Assembly (NCBI GenBank): GCA_002348615.1
Contig: DEBR01000002.1
Span: forward strand, 245,441 to 309,440
Direction of reading: 5' to 3'
Source: Candidatus Saccharibacteria bacterium UBA2951
Lineage (GTDB): Bacteria > Patescibacteriota > Saccharimonadia > Saccharimonadales > Saccharimonadaceae
Length of the DNA: 64,000 nucleotides
Part shown: piece after piece, positions 49,515 through 58,050 of the stretch
Layout of the letters: each line of letters starts with the position of its first letter
Numbering within the stretch: position 1 is the first letter of the stretch
Position numbers and translations under genes: made by a program
Notes under the pieces: generated by a model
The model's database searches: none
What the model was told of the DNA's origin: nothing
The model's input: the letters and a program-made list of their open reading frames with translations, nothing else

Positions 49515-49964
49515 ATGAAAGTAGTTATCGTCAGCGGATTCTTTAACCCCCTTCATGGCGGACACTTAGATATGATCGAAGCTGCCAAACGCTTAGGGGA
49601 CAGGTTAGTTGTAATTGTGAACAACGACAAGCAGCAGTTACTCAAAAAGGGAAAGATTATCCTGGACGAAGACAATCGTACTCGGTTAATGCGCGCGCTA
49701 CGTGATGTCGACGAAGTCGTTTTGTCCATAGACGAAGAACCGCCGGTTATTAAAACTCTAGAATTCTTAGCAAAGCAGTATCACGGTGAAAATCTGGTGT
49801 TTGCGAACGGTGGAGACCGCGATTCCGTTAAGGCAATTCCTGAAGGCGATGTCTGTGAGAAATATAATATCGAGCTCAAATTCGGTGTCGGTACCGATGT
49901 GCGCGGATTAGTTAAGCCTGATTCCTCGACCCGAATCAACCAAGAACTTGGCCTACAAGACTAA
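49515..49964 (+). CDS. Cytidylyltransferase-like nucleotidyltransferase
   Basis: This 149-aa protein has [24 protein letters not shown], the HxGH motif of the nucleotidylyltransferase superfamily, plus [24 protein letters not shown] and a DSSTRI C-terminal stretch in place of the ISTT/ISST motif. It resembles RfaE-type and TagD-type enzymes that activate a phosphorylated sugar or alcohol with CTP or ATP. The substrate is unknown. AAAGGAAAC precedes the ATG. It lies between tRNA-Ser(GGA) and the RNR control region. Confidence 0.82.
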   Translation: MKVVIVSGFFNPLHGGHLDMIEAAKRLGDRLVVIVNNDKQQLLKKGKIILDEDNRTRLMRALRDVDEVVLSIDEEPPVIKTLEFLAKQYHGENLVFANGGDRDSVKAIPEGDVCEKYNIELKFGVGTDVRGLVKPDSSTRINQELGLQD

Positions 49965-49986
49965 CCGCCCGCTACCGTGCTACACG

Positions 49987-50148
49987 ACACGCTATATATA
50001 GCGTTGTAAATAACAAACATGACGCTAGGACTGGCACACCAGGGGTGGTATATACCGCTAGCGCTTGTGGTCAAAAAAACTGCCAAAAAAGTCTTGCACG
50101 GTCCATATATAGGGTCTATATTAATTTGCAGACCACTACATATGTAGT
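49987..50148 (+). promoter_or_regulatory. NrdR-box cluster and nrdA promoter
   Basis: This 325-bp gap (49965-50289) has no gene. Four NrdR-box-like palindromes occur: CGCTATATATAGCG within ACACGCTATATATAGCGTTGT-like context (49987-50007), GGTATATACC (50047-50056), CCATATATAGGG (50103-50114) and ACTACATATGTAGT (50135-50148). The third lies in the 17-bp spacer of TTGCAC (50094-50099) and TATATT (50117-50122), where a repressor would block transcription; the third and fourth centres are 33 bp apart. The long leader after this contains a GGCCC/GGGCC hairpin near 50190-50210. NrdR represses RNR genes when dATP is high. Confidence 0.65.
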
Positions 50149-50289
50149 CGTTCAATAAAATACACAGTAACGCAAGGCACCATACTGCATAAAGGGCCCC
50201 TTGAAGGGCCAGGTTGCTTTGTGTTCTCTTCGCAGGGAGGCGAACTGGGTATTCGAACATAAAATAACAACCTAATAGGGGCACACATC

Positions 50290-52710
50290 ATGAACGGAAT
50301 TCATGTGGTAAAGCGAGATGGCACCCGCGAACCATTTGACGCCAACAAGATCAACCTGGCACTCGTCAAAGCGAGCGAGGGTTTGCCTGATCAAATTAGC
50401 AAGGTAGTACAAGTCGCTACCGAGCTGCAACTAACATTATTCGACGGCATTACGTCGGAACAACTGGACGAAGCGGTTATTCACACGGCGCTTCAGAACG
50501 TCAAAGACGACCCGGACTTCGACACCATCGCCGCCCGTTTGCTCCTGAAGAACATATATAAGAATATTCTAGGCGACTACGAGTCCGAAGCCGAACTGAA
50601 GAAGCTGCACGAAAAGAAGTTCGCCGAATACATTAAATACGGCGTCAAAGAAGGTCTGCTTGATACTCGCATGGCCGACCCGAAGATTTTCGACATCAAA
50701 AAGCTGGCAGCAGCGCTCGACCCATCACGCGACCACTTAAGCAAATATCTTGGTGTCGTAACCAATAAGAACCGCTACGCGCTGCGCAAGCAGTCCGGTG
50801 CGCCGATCGAGGTTCCACAGTTTACCCACATGCGTATCGCTATGGGTCTTAGCTTCAACGAAAAAGACCCGACCGAAGCCGCCATCGACTTTTACAAGCA
50901 CATGTCTAACCTGGACTACGTACCTGGTGGTTCGACCCGTGTGAACGCCGGCGGTTCGTTCCCGCAGCTGTCGAACTGCTTCCTGCTGGAAGTGCAAGAC
51001 GACATGGAATCAATCGCCAAGGGGATTCGCGACGTTATGTGGATCGCCAAGGGAACCGGGGGAATCGGAATCAGCTTGAACAAGCTCCGAGCAGCGGGGT
51101 CTCCGGTAAAAACGACCAACACCGAAAGCACCGGTCCGATTCCGTTCATGAAGATGATCGACACGGCGTTGTTCGCTGTGTCACGTAAAGGTAAGAAAGC
51201 CGGTGCCGCCGCTCTGTACATGGAAAACTGGCACCTTAACTTCCCACAGTTCCTGGACCTTAAGCAGAACTCGGGCGACCCGTACCTTCGTACGCGCTTG
51301 GCTAACACCGCCGTATTCATTAGCGACGAGTTCATGAAACGTGTAGGGAAGGGAGACGACTGGTACTTGTTTGACCCAGCCGAGGTTAAAGACCTACCAG
51401 AACTGTACGGTGCCGAATTTAGCGCCCGCTACAACGAATACGTCAAACTAGCCGAAGCCGGTAAAATGCGCGACTTCATTAAGGTTCCTGCCATGCAGCA
51501 GTTCCGCCAGATTCTGACGGTACTGCAGGCGACCAGCCACCCATGGCTGACCTGGAAGGACACCATCAACGTCCGCGCGCTGAACAACAATACTTCGACG
51601 ATTCACCTGAGCAACCTATGTACCGAAATCACGTTGCCGCAGGATGCTGACAACACGGCCGTTTGTAACTTGGTATCGATTAACTTGAGCGCTCATCTGA
51701 ACGAAGACAAGACTTGGGATTGGGACCGCTTGGCCGCCAGCACCCGTTCAGCTATTCGTCAGCTCGACAACCTGTGTGACATTACCAACACGCCGATTCC
51801 AGAAGCTATGAACTCCAACCTGAAGAACCGCGCACTTGGCCTAGGTGTAATGGGCTTCACAGACGTGATCGAAAAATTGAGCTACAGTTATGAGAGTGAG
51901 GAAGCCTACCAGCTAATCGACGAACTGGTCGAGTTCATCAGCTTCCACGCCATTGACGAGTCGGCCGACATGGCAAAGACCCGTGGCACCTACGAAACAT
52001 TCAAGGGTAGCGGTTGGAGCAAGGGAATTCTGCCAATCGACACGCTTGACGAACTTGAAACCGACCGCAAGGTAAAGGTAAAGGTCAACCGCAAGCACAA
52101 GCTTGACTGGGACGGACTTCGCAAGAAGGTCAAGAAGGGTATGCGAAACGCGACGCTTATGGCCATCGCGCCGACCGCTAACATTGCGCATATTGCCGGT
52201 ACGACCCCTGGCCTTGACCCGCAGTTCGCGCAGATTTTCAGTCGAAGCACTCTGAACGGCAAGTTCCTTGAAGTGAACACCAACCTTGTTCGCGACCTGA
52301 AGCGACTTGGTCTGTGGGAAGAAGTCAAGGACGAGCTGTTGGCTCGCCAAGGCGACATCCAGGGCATCGACGTCATTCCGCAGCACATCAAGAACGTCTA
52401 CAAGACCAGCTTCCAATTAAGCCCGTACGCCTTCATCGAAGTCGCCGCCCGGGCGCAGAAGTGGGTCGACCAAGCAATCAGCCGCAACATGTACCTTGAA
52501 ACCCGCAACATCGACGATTACGTCGACATCTACACCGAATGCTGGAAGCGCGGGCTGAAAACTACTTACTACTTGCACGTCAAACCTCGTCACCAGGCCG
52601 AACAGTCAACCACCAAGGTCAACAAGTCGGAAGAACTGGCGAAGAGCAGCGGACAACGTAAATCTGGGTTCGGTTTTGCCAAAAAGCAGGCCGTAGGGGT
52701 CAGCCCATGA
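50290..52710 (+). CDS. nrdA: Class I ribonucleotide reductase large subunit lacking its CxxC tail
   Basis: This 806-aa protein has an N-terminal ATP-cone (VVKRDGTREPFDANKINLAL), the active-site Cys in QLSNCFLLEV, the radical loop IHLSNLCTEITLP (N-x-C-x-E), the partner Cys in AVCNLVSINLS, and the Tyr pair in LKTTYYLHVKPR that relays the radical from NrdB. It reduces ribonucleotides to deoxyribonucleotides. The chain ends SGFGFAKKQAVGVSP without the C-terminal CxxC (or CxxxxC) arm that re-reduces the active site. That arm appears as the separate small protein next downstream. It is under NrdR-type boxes and shares an operon with nrdB. Confidence 0.96.
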   Translation: MNGIHVVKRDGTREPFDANKINLALVKASEGLPDQISKVVQVATELQLTLFDGITSEQLDEAVIHTALQNVKDDPDFDTIAARLLLKNIYKNILGDYESEAELKKLHEKKFAEYIKYGVKEGLLDTRMADPKIFDIKKLAAALDPSRDHLSKYLGVVTNKNRYALRKQSGAPIEVPQFTHMRIAMGLSFNEKDPTEAAIDFYKHMSNLDYVPGGSTRVNAGGSFPQLSNCFLLEVQDDMESIAKGIRDVMWIAKGTGGIGISLNKLRAAGSPVKTTNTESTGPIPFMKMIDTALFAVSRKGKKAGAAALYMENWHLNFPQFLDLKQNSGDPYLRTRLANTAVFISDEFMKRVGKGDDWYLFDPAEVKDLPELYGAEFSARYNEYVKLAEAGKMRDFIKVPAMQQFRQILTVLQATSHPWLTWKDTINVRALNNNTSTIHLSNLCTEITLPQDADNTAVCNLVSINLSAHLNEDKTWDWDRLAASTRSAIRQLDNLCDITNTPIPEAMNSNLKNRALGLGVMGFTDVIEKLSYSYESEEAYQLIDELVEFISFHAIDESADMAKTRGTYETFKGSGWSKGILPIDTLDELETDRKVKVKVNRKHKLDWDGLRKKVKKGMRNATLMAIAPTANIAHIAGTTPGLDPQFAQIFSRSTLNGKFLEVNTNLVRDLKRLGLWEEVKDELLARQGDIQGIDVIPQHIKNVYKTSFQLSPYAFIEVAARAQKWVDQAISRNMYLETRNIDDYVDIYTECWKRGLKTTYYLHVKPRHQAEQSTTKVNKSEELAKSSGQRKSGFGFAKKQAVGVSP

Positions 52711-52771
52711 TTAGATCGAAATAAACAACCATTCGCAAAATAAACTAAAGGGTATAAGGGAATCAATCACA

Positions 52772-52945
52772 ATGAACGCAAACGCAATCATCAACGAAGA
52801 AATGACACTTGAAGAAAAGCTAGCCGCAATCGACCAGGCAATGGCGAACGCACAGGCACAGGCTAACGAAGAAGCCGCTTCGAAGGGTCAGGCCGCAGCA
52901 CCAATCGACCCAGCACTGCTAACGATCTGCGACGGATGTGAATAA
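52772..52945 (+). CDS. 57-aa protein ending in CDGCE: candidate detached NrdA redox tail
   Basis: The ATG has AAGGGA upstream. The first part is helical (MTLEEKLAAIDQAMANAQAQ). An Ala/Gly linker follows, then PIDPALLTICDGCE at the very end. A terminal CxxC after a flexible linker is exactly what the class I RNR large subunit normally carries and what NrdA here lacks. It lies 61 bp after nrdA and one base overlaps the next small gene (TAATG). Supplying electrons to NrdA in trans is inference; a small redox carrier or metal-binding peptide are alternatives. Confidence 0.65.
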   Translation: MNANAIINEEMTLEEKLAAIDQAMANAQAQANEEAASKGQAAAPIDPALLTICDGCE

Positions 52946-53121
52946 TGGCACGTTTCGGAGAGCAGGGCGCATTTTTTGACGAAGCACCATACCGAGTTGA
53001 AGTTCCGGCTGACATCCAGCCAGAACTCGCAGAACTTGACCGGCTTGAAGCCGAGCGTATGGAAGCATTCGAGCAAGCACGAAACTTCGGCCAAGGCGTG
53101 CTCGAAACCGTCGGCGTATAA
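52945..53121 (+). CDS. 58-aa acidic protein in the RNR operon
   Basis: The start ATG overlaps the previous stop (TAATG). The sequence begins MARFGEQGAFFDEAPYRVEV and continues with an acidic helix (PELAELDRLEAERMEAFEQA). There is no Cys. No family is recognised. It lies 37 bp before nrdB and is probably co-translated with the CxxC peptide, so it could help dock that peptide or NrdB (inference). Confidence 0.6.
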   Translation: MARFGEQGAFFDEAPYRVEVPADIQPELAELDRLEAERMEAFEQARNFGQGVLETVGV

Positions 53122-53158
53122 TTAATAGAGGTAAGAGAGACGAGAAGGAGGTGAAACT

Positions 53159-54247
53159 ATGGCAGGAATTTTAGGCACCGGCATTCAGGATGGTTTGCTC
53201 CTGAAGCCCGTGCATTACCAGTGGGCGATGGACCTGTATGACCAGGCAGTTGCTAACACGTGGTTCCCGAACGAAATCCAGTTAGGTCAGGACTTGGCCG
53301 ACTGGAAAAAAATGACCGACGAGGAAAAGCACGCGTTGACCTACCTCATGAGCTACTTCAACCCGAACGAACTGTTGGTCAATAAGGCGCTCGCATTTGG
53401 CGTTTACCCCTACGTCAACGCGGCCGAGTGTCACTTATACCTTGCCAAACAAATGTGGGAAGAAGCCAACCACTGTATGAGTTTCGAGTACGTGCTCGAA
53501 ACCTTCCCGATTGACCGCGACAAGGCCTACGCTGGTCACGTCGAAGTCGAAAGCATGCGGGTCAAAGAAGAGTTCGAGACCAAGTACATCAAGCGCATGA
53601 CCGAAGACACGCTTGATATCACCACGACCGAAGGCAAAAAAGACTTTGTTAAGAACCTGATCGCCTACAACATCATCCTTGAAGGCATCTGGTTCTACAG
53701 CGGGTTCATGGTAGCGCTCAGCTTCCGTCAGCGCAACCTTATGCGCAACTTTGGTTCACTTATGGACTGGATTATCCGCGACGAATCGCTGCATCTTAAA
53801 TTCGGTATCAATCTGATTCTGACCGTGCTTGAAGAAAACGAAGACCTTCAGACCGAAGAATTCGCGGCCGAAATCAAGCAGATGATTCTTGATGCCGTCG
53901 AAATGGAAGAGAAGTACAACAACGACCTTCTACCAAAGGGAATCCTGGGACTGAACGCCGACTACGTTAACCAGTACGTTAAGTACCTGACCGACCGCCG
54001 GCTCGAAGAACTTGGATTCGACGCCCACTACAAGGTTTCGAACCCGGCTAAGTGGATGGCGGCTGCCAACGATACGTTGGAACTGGTCAACTTCTTTGAA
54101 TCGACCAACACCAGCTACGAAGTTAACTCGGGTAAGTCTAGTCAGGGCATGGGTCCTGACGACGGGCAAAGTCCTAGTGCCGACCGCGGCGAAAACGTTC
54201 CGGTCGACCCGAACGCTAACGAAGCGGCCGAAAACGGCGACAAATAG
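53159..54247 (+). CDS. nrdB: Class I ribonucleotide reductase small subunit
   Basis: The 362-aa product starts at the ATG after a perfect AAGGAGGTGA. The ferritin-like ligand set is present: WKKMTDEEKHAL, MWEEANHCMSFEYVL (E-x-x-H), VKNLIAYNIILEGIWFYSGF and IIRDESLHLKFGINL (E-x-x-H). The radical position needs care: the usual Tyr after the first E-x-x-H is in FEYVLE. The last 40 residues are Gly/Asp/Asn-rich and polar (MGPDDGQSPSADRGE). It supplies the radical to NrdA. Confidence 0.95.
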   Translation: MAGILGTGIQDGLLLKPVHYQWAMDLYDQAVANTWFPNEIQLGQDLADWKKMTDEEKHALTYLMSYFNPNELLVNKALAFGVYPYVNAAECHLYLAKQMWEEANHCMSFEYVLETFPIDRDKAYAGHVEVESMRVKEEFETKYIKRMTEDTLDITTTEGKKDFVKNLIAYNIILEGIWFYSGFMVALSFRQRNLMRNFGSLMDWIIRDESLHLKFGINLILTVLEENEDLQTEEFAAEIKQMILDAVEMEEKYNNDLLPKGILGLNADYVNQYVKYLTDRRLEELGFDAHYKVSNPAKWMAAANDTLELVNFFESTNTSYEVNSGKSSQGMGPDDGQSPSADRGENVPVDPNANEAAENGDK

Positions 54248-54283
54248 TCACATTGACAAGCGAACCGGTGAAAGCCGGCAAGA

Positions 54284-54319
54284 AAGGTGCGGGCAGGGAC
54301 ACTTATCCGCGCCTTTTTT
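54284..54319 (+). terminator. Terminator of the RNR operon
   Basis: AAGGTGCGG (54284-54292) pairs with CCGCGCCTT (54307-54315, one G-U), followed by a run of T. Confidence 0.85.
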
Positions 54320-54342
54320 CGCCCCAAAATTAGGAGTACATC

Positions 54343-54435
54343 ATGGACATTCGAACAACGGTCAAAACATCATCTATCATCATCGCTCTCGCGCTCGTGT
54401 ATTCGATTATCTTTTCGATTGAGGTTGGTAGGTAG
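54343..54435 (+). CDS. 30-aa single-helix membrane peptide
   Basis: TTAGGAG lies 6 nt before the ATG. The peptide is MDIRTTVKTSS followed by IIIALALVYSIIFSIEVGR, one membrane helix and a basic end. It lies between the RNR terminator and the CYTH gene, 2 nt before the GTG of that gene, so they could be co-translated. The good SD and coupling are the only evidence that it is real. Confidence 0.5.
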   Translation: MDIRTTVKTSSIIIALALVYSIIFSIEVGR

Positions 54436-54437
54436 AA

Positions 54438-55025
54438 GTGAAGACCGAAATCGAAGTCAAATTCCTGAACGTCGACATCGACGATGTCCGCGCCAAGCTA
54501 AAAGCAGCTGGTGCTACATTAGAACACCCGATGCGTTTAATGAAACGAGCACTGGTTGAAACCGAAGAAACCAGTCAGCGTCACGCGTATCTTCGAATTC
54601 GCGACGAAGGTGATAAGATTACCGCTACGTTTAAGCAGTTCACTGAAAACTCACTGATCGGCGCGCATGAGCGCGAAATCGTCGTTAGTGACTTTGACGA
54701 AACGCTGGCAATCTTTGGTGAGTTCGGCCTAGACTATCACACGTTCCAAGAGTCAAAACGCGAAACGTGGAGGTTCGGCGAAGCCGAAGTAGTCATCGAT
54801 GAATGGCCGTGGATTGAACCTTATATAGAAATTGAGGCCGATTCGGAGCAGATAGTCAAAGATGCCGCTAAACAGCTTGGTTACGACTGGAATGACGCTG
54901 TGTTTGGTTCGGTCGACGTGATTTATAATCTTGAATACCCAAATATGACAGTTCGCGGCGTGATAGATATTAAAGAAGTACGGTTTGGTGCGCCTGTCCC
55001 GCCGGAATTTAAGGAGCATAAGTAA
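54438..55025 (+). CDS. CYTH-domain protein (CyaB/ThTPase-like)
   Basis: This 195-aa protein has a GTG start (MKTEIEVKFLNVDIDDVRAKL). The ExExK motif (EIEVKF) opens the triphosphate-tunnel fold, followed by AYLRIRDEGDKITATFKQF, REIVVSDFDETLAIFGEFG, VVIDEWPWIEPYIEIEADSEQ and a final PPEFKEHK. Family members include thiamine-triphosphatase, class IV adenylyl cyclase and polyphosphatases. The substrate is not determined. Its stop overlaps the Nramp start (TAATG). Confidence 0.9.
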   Translation: MKTEIEVKFLNVDIDDVRAKLKAAGATLEHPMRLMKRALVETEETSQRHAYLRIRDEGDKITATFKQFTENSLIGAHEREIVVSDFDETLAIFGEFGLDYHTFQESKRETWRFGEAEVVIDEWPWIEPYIEIEADSEQIVKDAAKQLGYDWNDAVFGSVDVIYNLEYPNMTVRGVIDIKEVRFGAPVPPEFKEHK

Positions 55026-56236
55026 TGGTTCAGCGTACCCGCCGCATATTGGTTTTACTCGGTCCCGCGTTCGTAGCGGCCGTAGCGTATGTTGACCCAG
55101 GTAACTTTGCTGCTAACTTTAGCGCTGGTGCGAAGTATGGGTTCTTGCTGCTGTGGGTATTGGTCGTTGCCAACCTCATGGCTATGTTGGTGCAGTATTT
55201 AAGTGCCAAGGTAGGCTTGGTCACAGGCAAGTCGTTGCCTGAAGTCGTAGGCGAAAAGCTTGGTTTTAAGTCGCGCCTGGCGTATTGGGCACAGGCCGAA
55301 CTAGTCGCAATCTCATGCGACATCGCCGAAGTCGTGGGTGGCGCGATAGCGCTTAATATCTTGTTTGGATTGCCACTAGTTGTCGGCGGTGTCATTACCG
55401 GAATCGTCTCAATGATTCTGCTGCTGGCATACCAAACGCGTCGCACGCAAATTTTTGAGCGTATGATTATGGCGCTGCTGCTCATCATTCCAATCGGCTT
55501 TATTGTTGGCCTAATCATGAAGCCAGCCGAACCGGTGCAACTGCTGAGCGGCTTGGCTCCTCGGTTCGACGGCACCGAAACAGTCTTGTTGGCCACCGCC
55601 ATGCTTGGCGCGACCATCATGCCGCACGTGGTGTACCTACACTCGGCCTTGGCGCGTGATCGTCACGGCAAGGTAGACCAAAAGCAAATCAGGGCTTATT
55701 TAAAGGCTACGCGGTTCGATGTTGGTATCGCCATGGTTCTGGCTGGTAGCGTAAATATATCTATGTTGGTGCTCGCCGCAACAGCGCTTCGCGGCCAAGA
55801 GGGAACCGACACGCTTCAGGGTATATTCCACGCGCTCGGCACGTCCGTGTCGCCTGTGGTCGGGTTCTTGTTCGCGCTGTCGCTACTCATTTCGGGCTTC
55901 GTTTCAACGTCGGTCGGTAGCCAAGCCGGCGCGGTCATTATGCATGGGCTGTTAAAGCGTAAAATCCACGTGCTGGTTAGGCGATTAATCACGCTCACGC
56001 CGGCGCTTATAGTTCTCGGCTTTGGTATCGACCCAACGCAGGCACTCATCGTGTCGCAAATCGGCCTTAGCTTCGGCGTACCGTTCGCGCTTATTCCACT
56101 CGCTATGATTACATCAAGCAAACGAATTATGGGTGAGCAAACGAATCACAAGGCGATTACCTATATCGTGTGGGGCATCGCTGGGGTTGTATCTCTGCTT
56201 AACTGTGTATTGATAGTGCTTACATTAGTCGGATGA
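55025..56236 (+). CDS. Nramp-family divalent metal (Mn/Fe) transporter
   Basis: This 403-aa protein has about 11 helices and the Nramp metal-site motifs: TM1 VAYVDPGNFAANFSAGAKYG (DPGN) and TM6 AMLGATIMPHVVYLHSAL (MPH). It imports Mn2+ or Fe2+ with protons. It is TAATG-coupled to the CYTH gene. An organism relying on class I RNR and GroEL needs Fe/Mn, so its closeness to nrdAB is notable, though the terminator at 54284 separates them. Confidence 0.93.
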   Translation: MVQRTRRILVLLGPAFVAAVAYVDPGNFAANFSAGAKYGFLLLWVLVVANLMAMLVQYLSAKVGLVTGKSLPEVVGEKLGFKSRLAYWAQAELVAISCDIAEVVGGAIALNILFGLPLVVGGVITGIVSMILLLAYQTRRTQIFERMIMALLLIIPIGFIVGLIMKPAEPVQLLSGLAPRFDGTETVLLATAMLGATIMPHVVYLHSALARDRHGKVDQKQIRAYLKATRFDVGIAMVLAGSVNISMLVLAATALRGQEGTDTLQGIFHALGTSVSPVVGFLFALSLLISGFVSTSVGSQAGAVIMHGLLKRKIHVLVRRLITLTPALIVLGFGIDPTQALIVSQIGLSFGVPFALIPLAMITSSKRIMGEQTNHKAITYIVWGIAGVVSLLNCVLIVLTLVG

Positions 56237-56260
56237 TTTTTATTGCGTTAGCTAATATAG

Positions 56261-56300
56261 GTGTGGTAAAATAATAACCACACCACGGAGATATGTGGTG
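56261..56300. promoter_or_regulatory. Inverted-repeat operator upstream of XRE gene
   Basis: GTGTGGT (56261-56267) and ACCACAC (56277-56283) flank TAAAAT (about 56267-56272), which reads as a -10. An alternative CACCAC/GTGGTG pair (56281-56286, 56295-56300) overlaps it. This fits autorepression by the adjacent HTH protein. Confidence 0.55.
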
Positions 56301-56321
56301 GAGGTGGAGAGGGAGATAATC

Positions 56322-56690
56322 ATGCAGGCTTTTAGCGGCAGCTTTGGCAAGATGCTGAGGCAAATACGGGTGGACAAAAACATAACGTTAAGAGAGTTCT
56401 CAAGAACTATAGGCTATGACCCAAGTAACGTTAGCAAGATTGAAAGGGGTATAACCCCGCCGCCTGCCACTATAGTACTCAAGACTTGGGCTGAGGCTCT
56501 CAACTTAAAACCAAACTCGGGAGAGTATCAGGAATTCATGGACAGTGCATCTTTAGCGCGCAACAGGATTCCCGAGGATTCTCCTGCTGCTTTCAGAAAC
56601 AAGCTACTTCCGGCAATGCTTCGGACGGTAAGAAGTCAAAATCTTACCGAGCAAGATTTTGAAAGGCTTATAAAATTATTAAACAGGTAA
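56322..56690 (+). CDS. XRE-family HTH regulator
   Basis: This 122-aa protein starts at the ATG 5 nt after AGGGAG (MQAFSGSFGKMLRQIRV); an earlier GTG is poorly placed. The HTH is classic: LRQIRVDKNITLREFSRTIGYDPSNVSKIERGITPPP (about 9-45). The C-terminal part is helical (NKLLPAMLRTVRSQNLTEQ, FERLIKLLNR). With the following ImmA/IrrE peptidase it forms the regulator plus protease pair known from mobile-element and stress-response loci. Confidence 0.92.
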   Translation: MQAFSGSFGKMLRQIRVDKNITLREFSRTIGYDPSNVSKIERGITPPPATIVLKTWAEALNLKPNSGEYQEFMDSASLARNRIPEDSPAAFRNKLLPAMLRTVRSQNLTEQDFERLIKLLNR

Positions 56691-56732
56691 AACGTGTCAC
56701 TAAACCCGGTAGACTGTTAGGCAGAATAGGCG

Positions 56733-57503
56733 ATGGTATCAGATTACTACGATTTTCAGACAGAAATTTCTCCGTTAGGGGAGCTTTATGCCGCGGCACA
56801 TTTCAATCTCATCGGTTCGCGCGAATACCCAATTGATCCCGAGATAATTGCCGCGAAATATCATGGTTTGGAAATCCGTCCGGTCGCGGGACTATCAACG
56901 GTAAACGTCAAGGCTGGAATTGATGCAACGCAAAGCGTTCTCTTTATCGATAGTGACCTTTATACTAAAGACAACCTTCAGTACTTGGCAAGGCAAACCA
57001 TAGCTCATGAGCTCGGACATATAATCTTCGACAGTCCAGCAATCAGACAAAATGCGCCATCTACGGCACAAGAATCTTTCGCCGCCCATACAGTACTTAC
57101 CTCAAGGAACGGCGTCGAGTCCCGTGCGAATATGTTCGCCGGGGCTTTTCTTGTACCCCGGCATGAGCTAATCAGAAAGTCTGCAACTATAATCTTCAGC
57201 AGCCTTCCGGACTTAAAACAACAATATCCCCATATGCGTATCCAAGACATGATGTTCGCATTAGCAGCAAGTAAATTAACGAACCAATTTGATGTTTCTG
57301 ATAGTCTTATCGAATGGAGGCTTCGTCAGGAAAATGTTGCGGCACTGTTCGGGGGAGCCGACGCTCGCGTTGAAGAAATCGACGAACTCGTATTGGGTAG
57401 GTTCGCCGAAACGTCTCATCCAGAGACTCATGACCTTGCAGAACGAGTAAAAAGGCTACTGCCACCAGAACTTACCCTCTTCCTGAAGGAGGCTGGCATG
57501 TAG
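56733..57503 (+). CDS. ImmA/IrrE-type zinc metallopeptidase
   Basis: The 256-aa product has the gluzincin motif TIAHELGHIIFDS (HExxH) near residue 92 and a downstream ESRANMFAGAFLVPRHEL helix, whose E-x-x-A-x-x-F-A pattern gives the third ligand. N-terminal context NLIGSREYPIDPEIIAAKYHG is typical of ImmA/IrrE. Such peptidases cleave a partner repressor to derepress genes, as ImmA does to ImmR and IrrE to DdrO. The adjacent XRE protein, 42 bp upstream, is the probable target. Confidence 0.9.
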   Translation: MVSDYYDFQTEISPLGELYAAAHFNLIGSREYPIDPEIIAAKYHGLEIRPVAGLSTVNVKAGIDATQSVLFIDSDLYTKDNLQYLARQTIAHELGHIIFDSPAIRQNAPSTAQESFAAHTVLTSRNGVESRANMFAGAFLVPRHELIRKSATIIFSSLPDLKQQYPHMRIQDMMFALAASKLTNQFDVSDSLIEWRLRQENVAALFGGADARVEEIDELVLGRFAETSHPETHDLAERVKRLLPPELTLFLKEAGM

Positions 57504-57626
57504 CCAATATTAAAGTGCCGGCGGCAACCGACACTATAAACAGCCAGGTCTAATGTTTGTAGCATTTCCTGTTTTTTAATTGTATCAAACTGCCACTCTA
57601 GTCCACAAGTTTAAGGAGATCAATCT

Positions 57627-57797
57627 ATGGCAAAGAATCCGCCGAAGGGCGCTGGTAGAAGGGGCGCAGTACGTAACCGTACTCAAGTGATGAATCCCGT
57701 TACTAAGCATTATGTGAAGCGCAATAGTAAGAACGGCCAGTTTATGGACGTAAAAGCCGATAAAAAACCCTTCAAGGGAATCACAAAGGAGAAATAA
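57627..57797 (+). CDS. 56-aa basic protein, conserved small hypothetical
   Basis: AAGGAG lies 7 nt before the ATG. The sequence is basic: MAKNPPKGAGRRGAVRNRTQ, VMNPVTKHYVKRNSKNGQFM, DVKADKKPFKGI. The pattern GAVRNR-Q--NP-T--YVKR----G-FMDVK recurs in many bacteria as a small hypothetical family. There is no known function. It ends directly before the next small gene (TAA-ATG, no gap), so they are co-translated. Confidence 0.75.
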   Translation: MAKNPPKGAGRRGAVRNRTQVMNPVTKHYVKRNSKNGQFMDVKADKKPFKGITKEK

Positions 57798-58004
57798 ATG
57801 TATCACTACTATGTTAACGATAATGCTCAGTCAAATGGTGATCATGAGGTTCATCGAGACGGATGCTATTACTTGAGTCAAATATATAGCAAAACCTACC
57901 TCGGTATATTTTTGAACGCTATCCCGGCCGTTGTAAAGGCAAAACAGAAGTATCGGCAATCTAACGGTTGCGCGTACTGCTCACCTGAGGCCAACACGGA
58001 TTAA
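57798..58004 (+). CDS. 68-aa conserved small protein with His/Cys motif
   Basis: The ATG follows the previous stop immediately. The sequence has GDHEVHRDGCYYLS, YLGIFLNAIPAVVKAKQKY and a closing NGCAYCSPEANTD. The EVH--GC and C-YC spacing suggests a small metal-binding fold of a widespread uncharacterised family. No function is known. Confidence 0.72.
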   Translation: MYHYYVNDNAQSNGDHEVHRDGCYYLSQIYSKTYLGIFLNAIPAVVKAKQKYRQSNGCAYCSPEANTD

Positions 58005-58050
58005 TATAGTAAGTAGTTAATTTACGATATTCATAGAGCTAATGACGCCA

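Noticed and set aside
52710..52772. Programmed frameshift joining nrdA to the CxxC peptide
   Set aside because: The 61-bp gap contains several stops and the peptide has its own SD and ATG, so separate translation is simpler.
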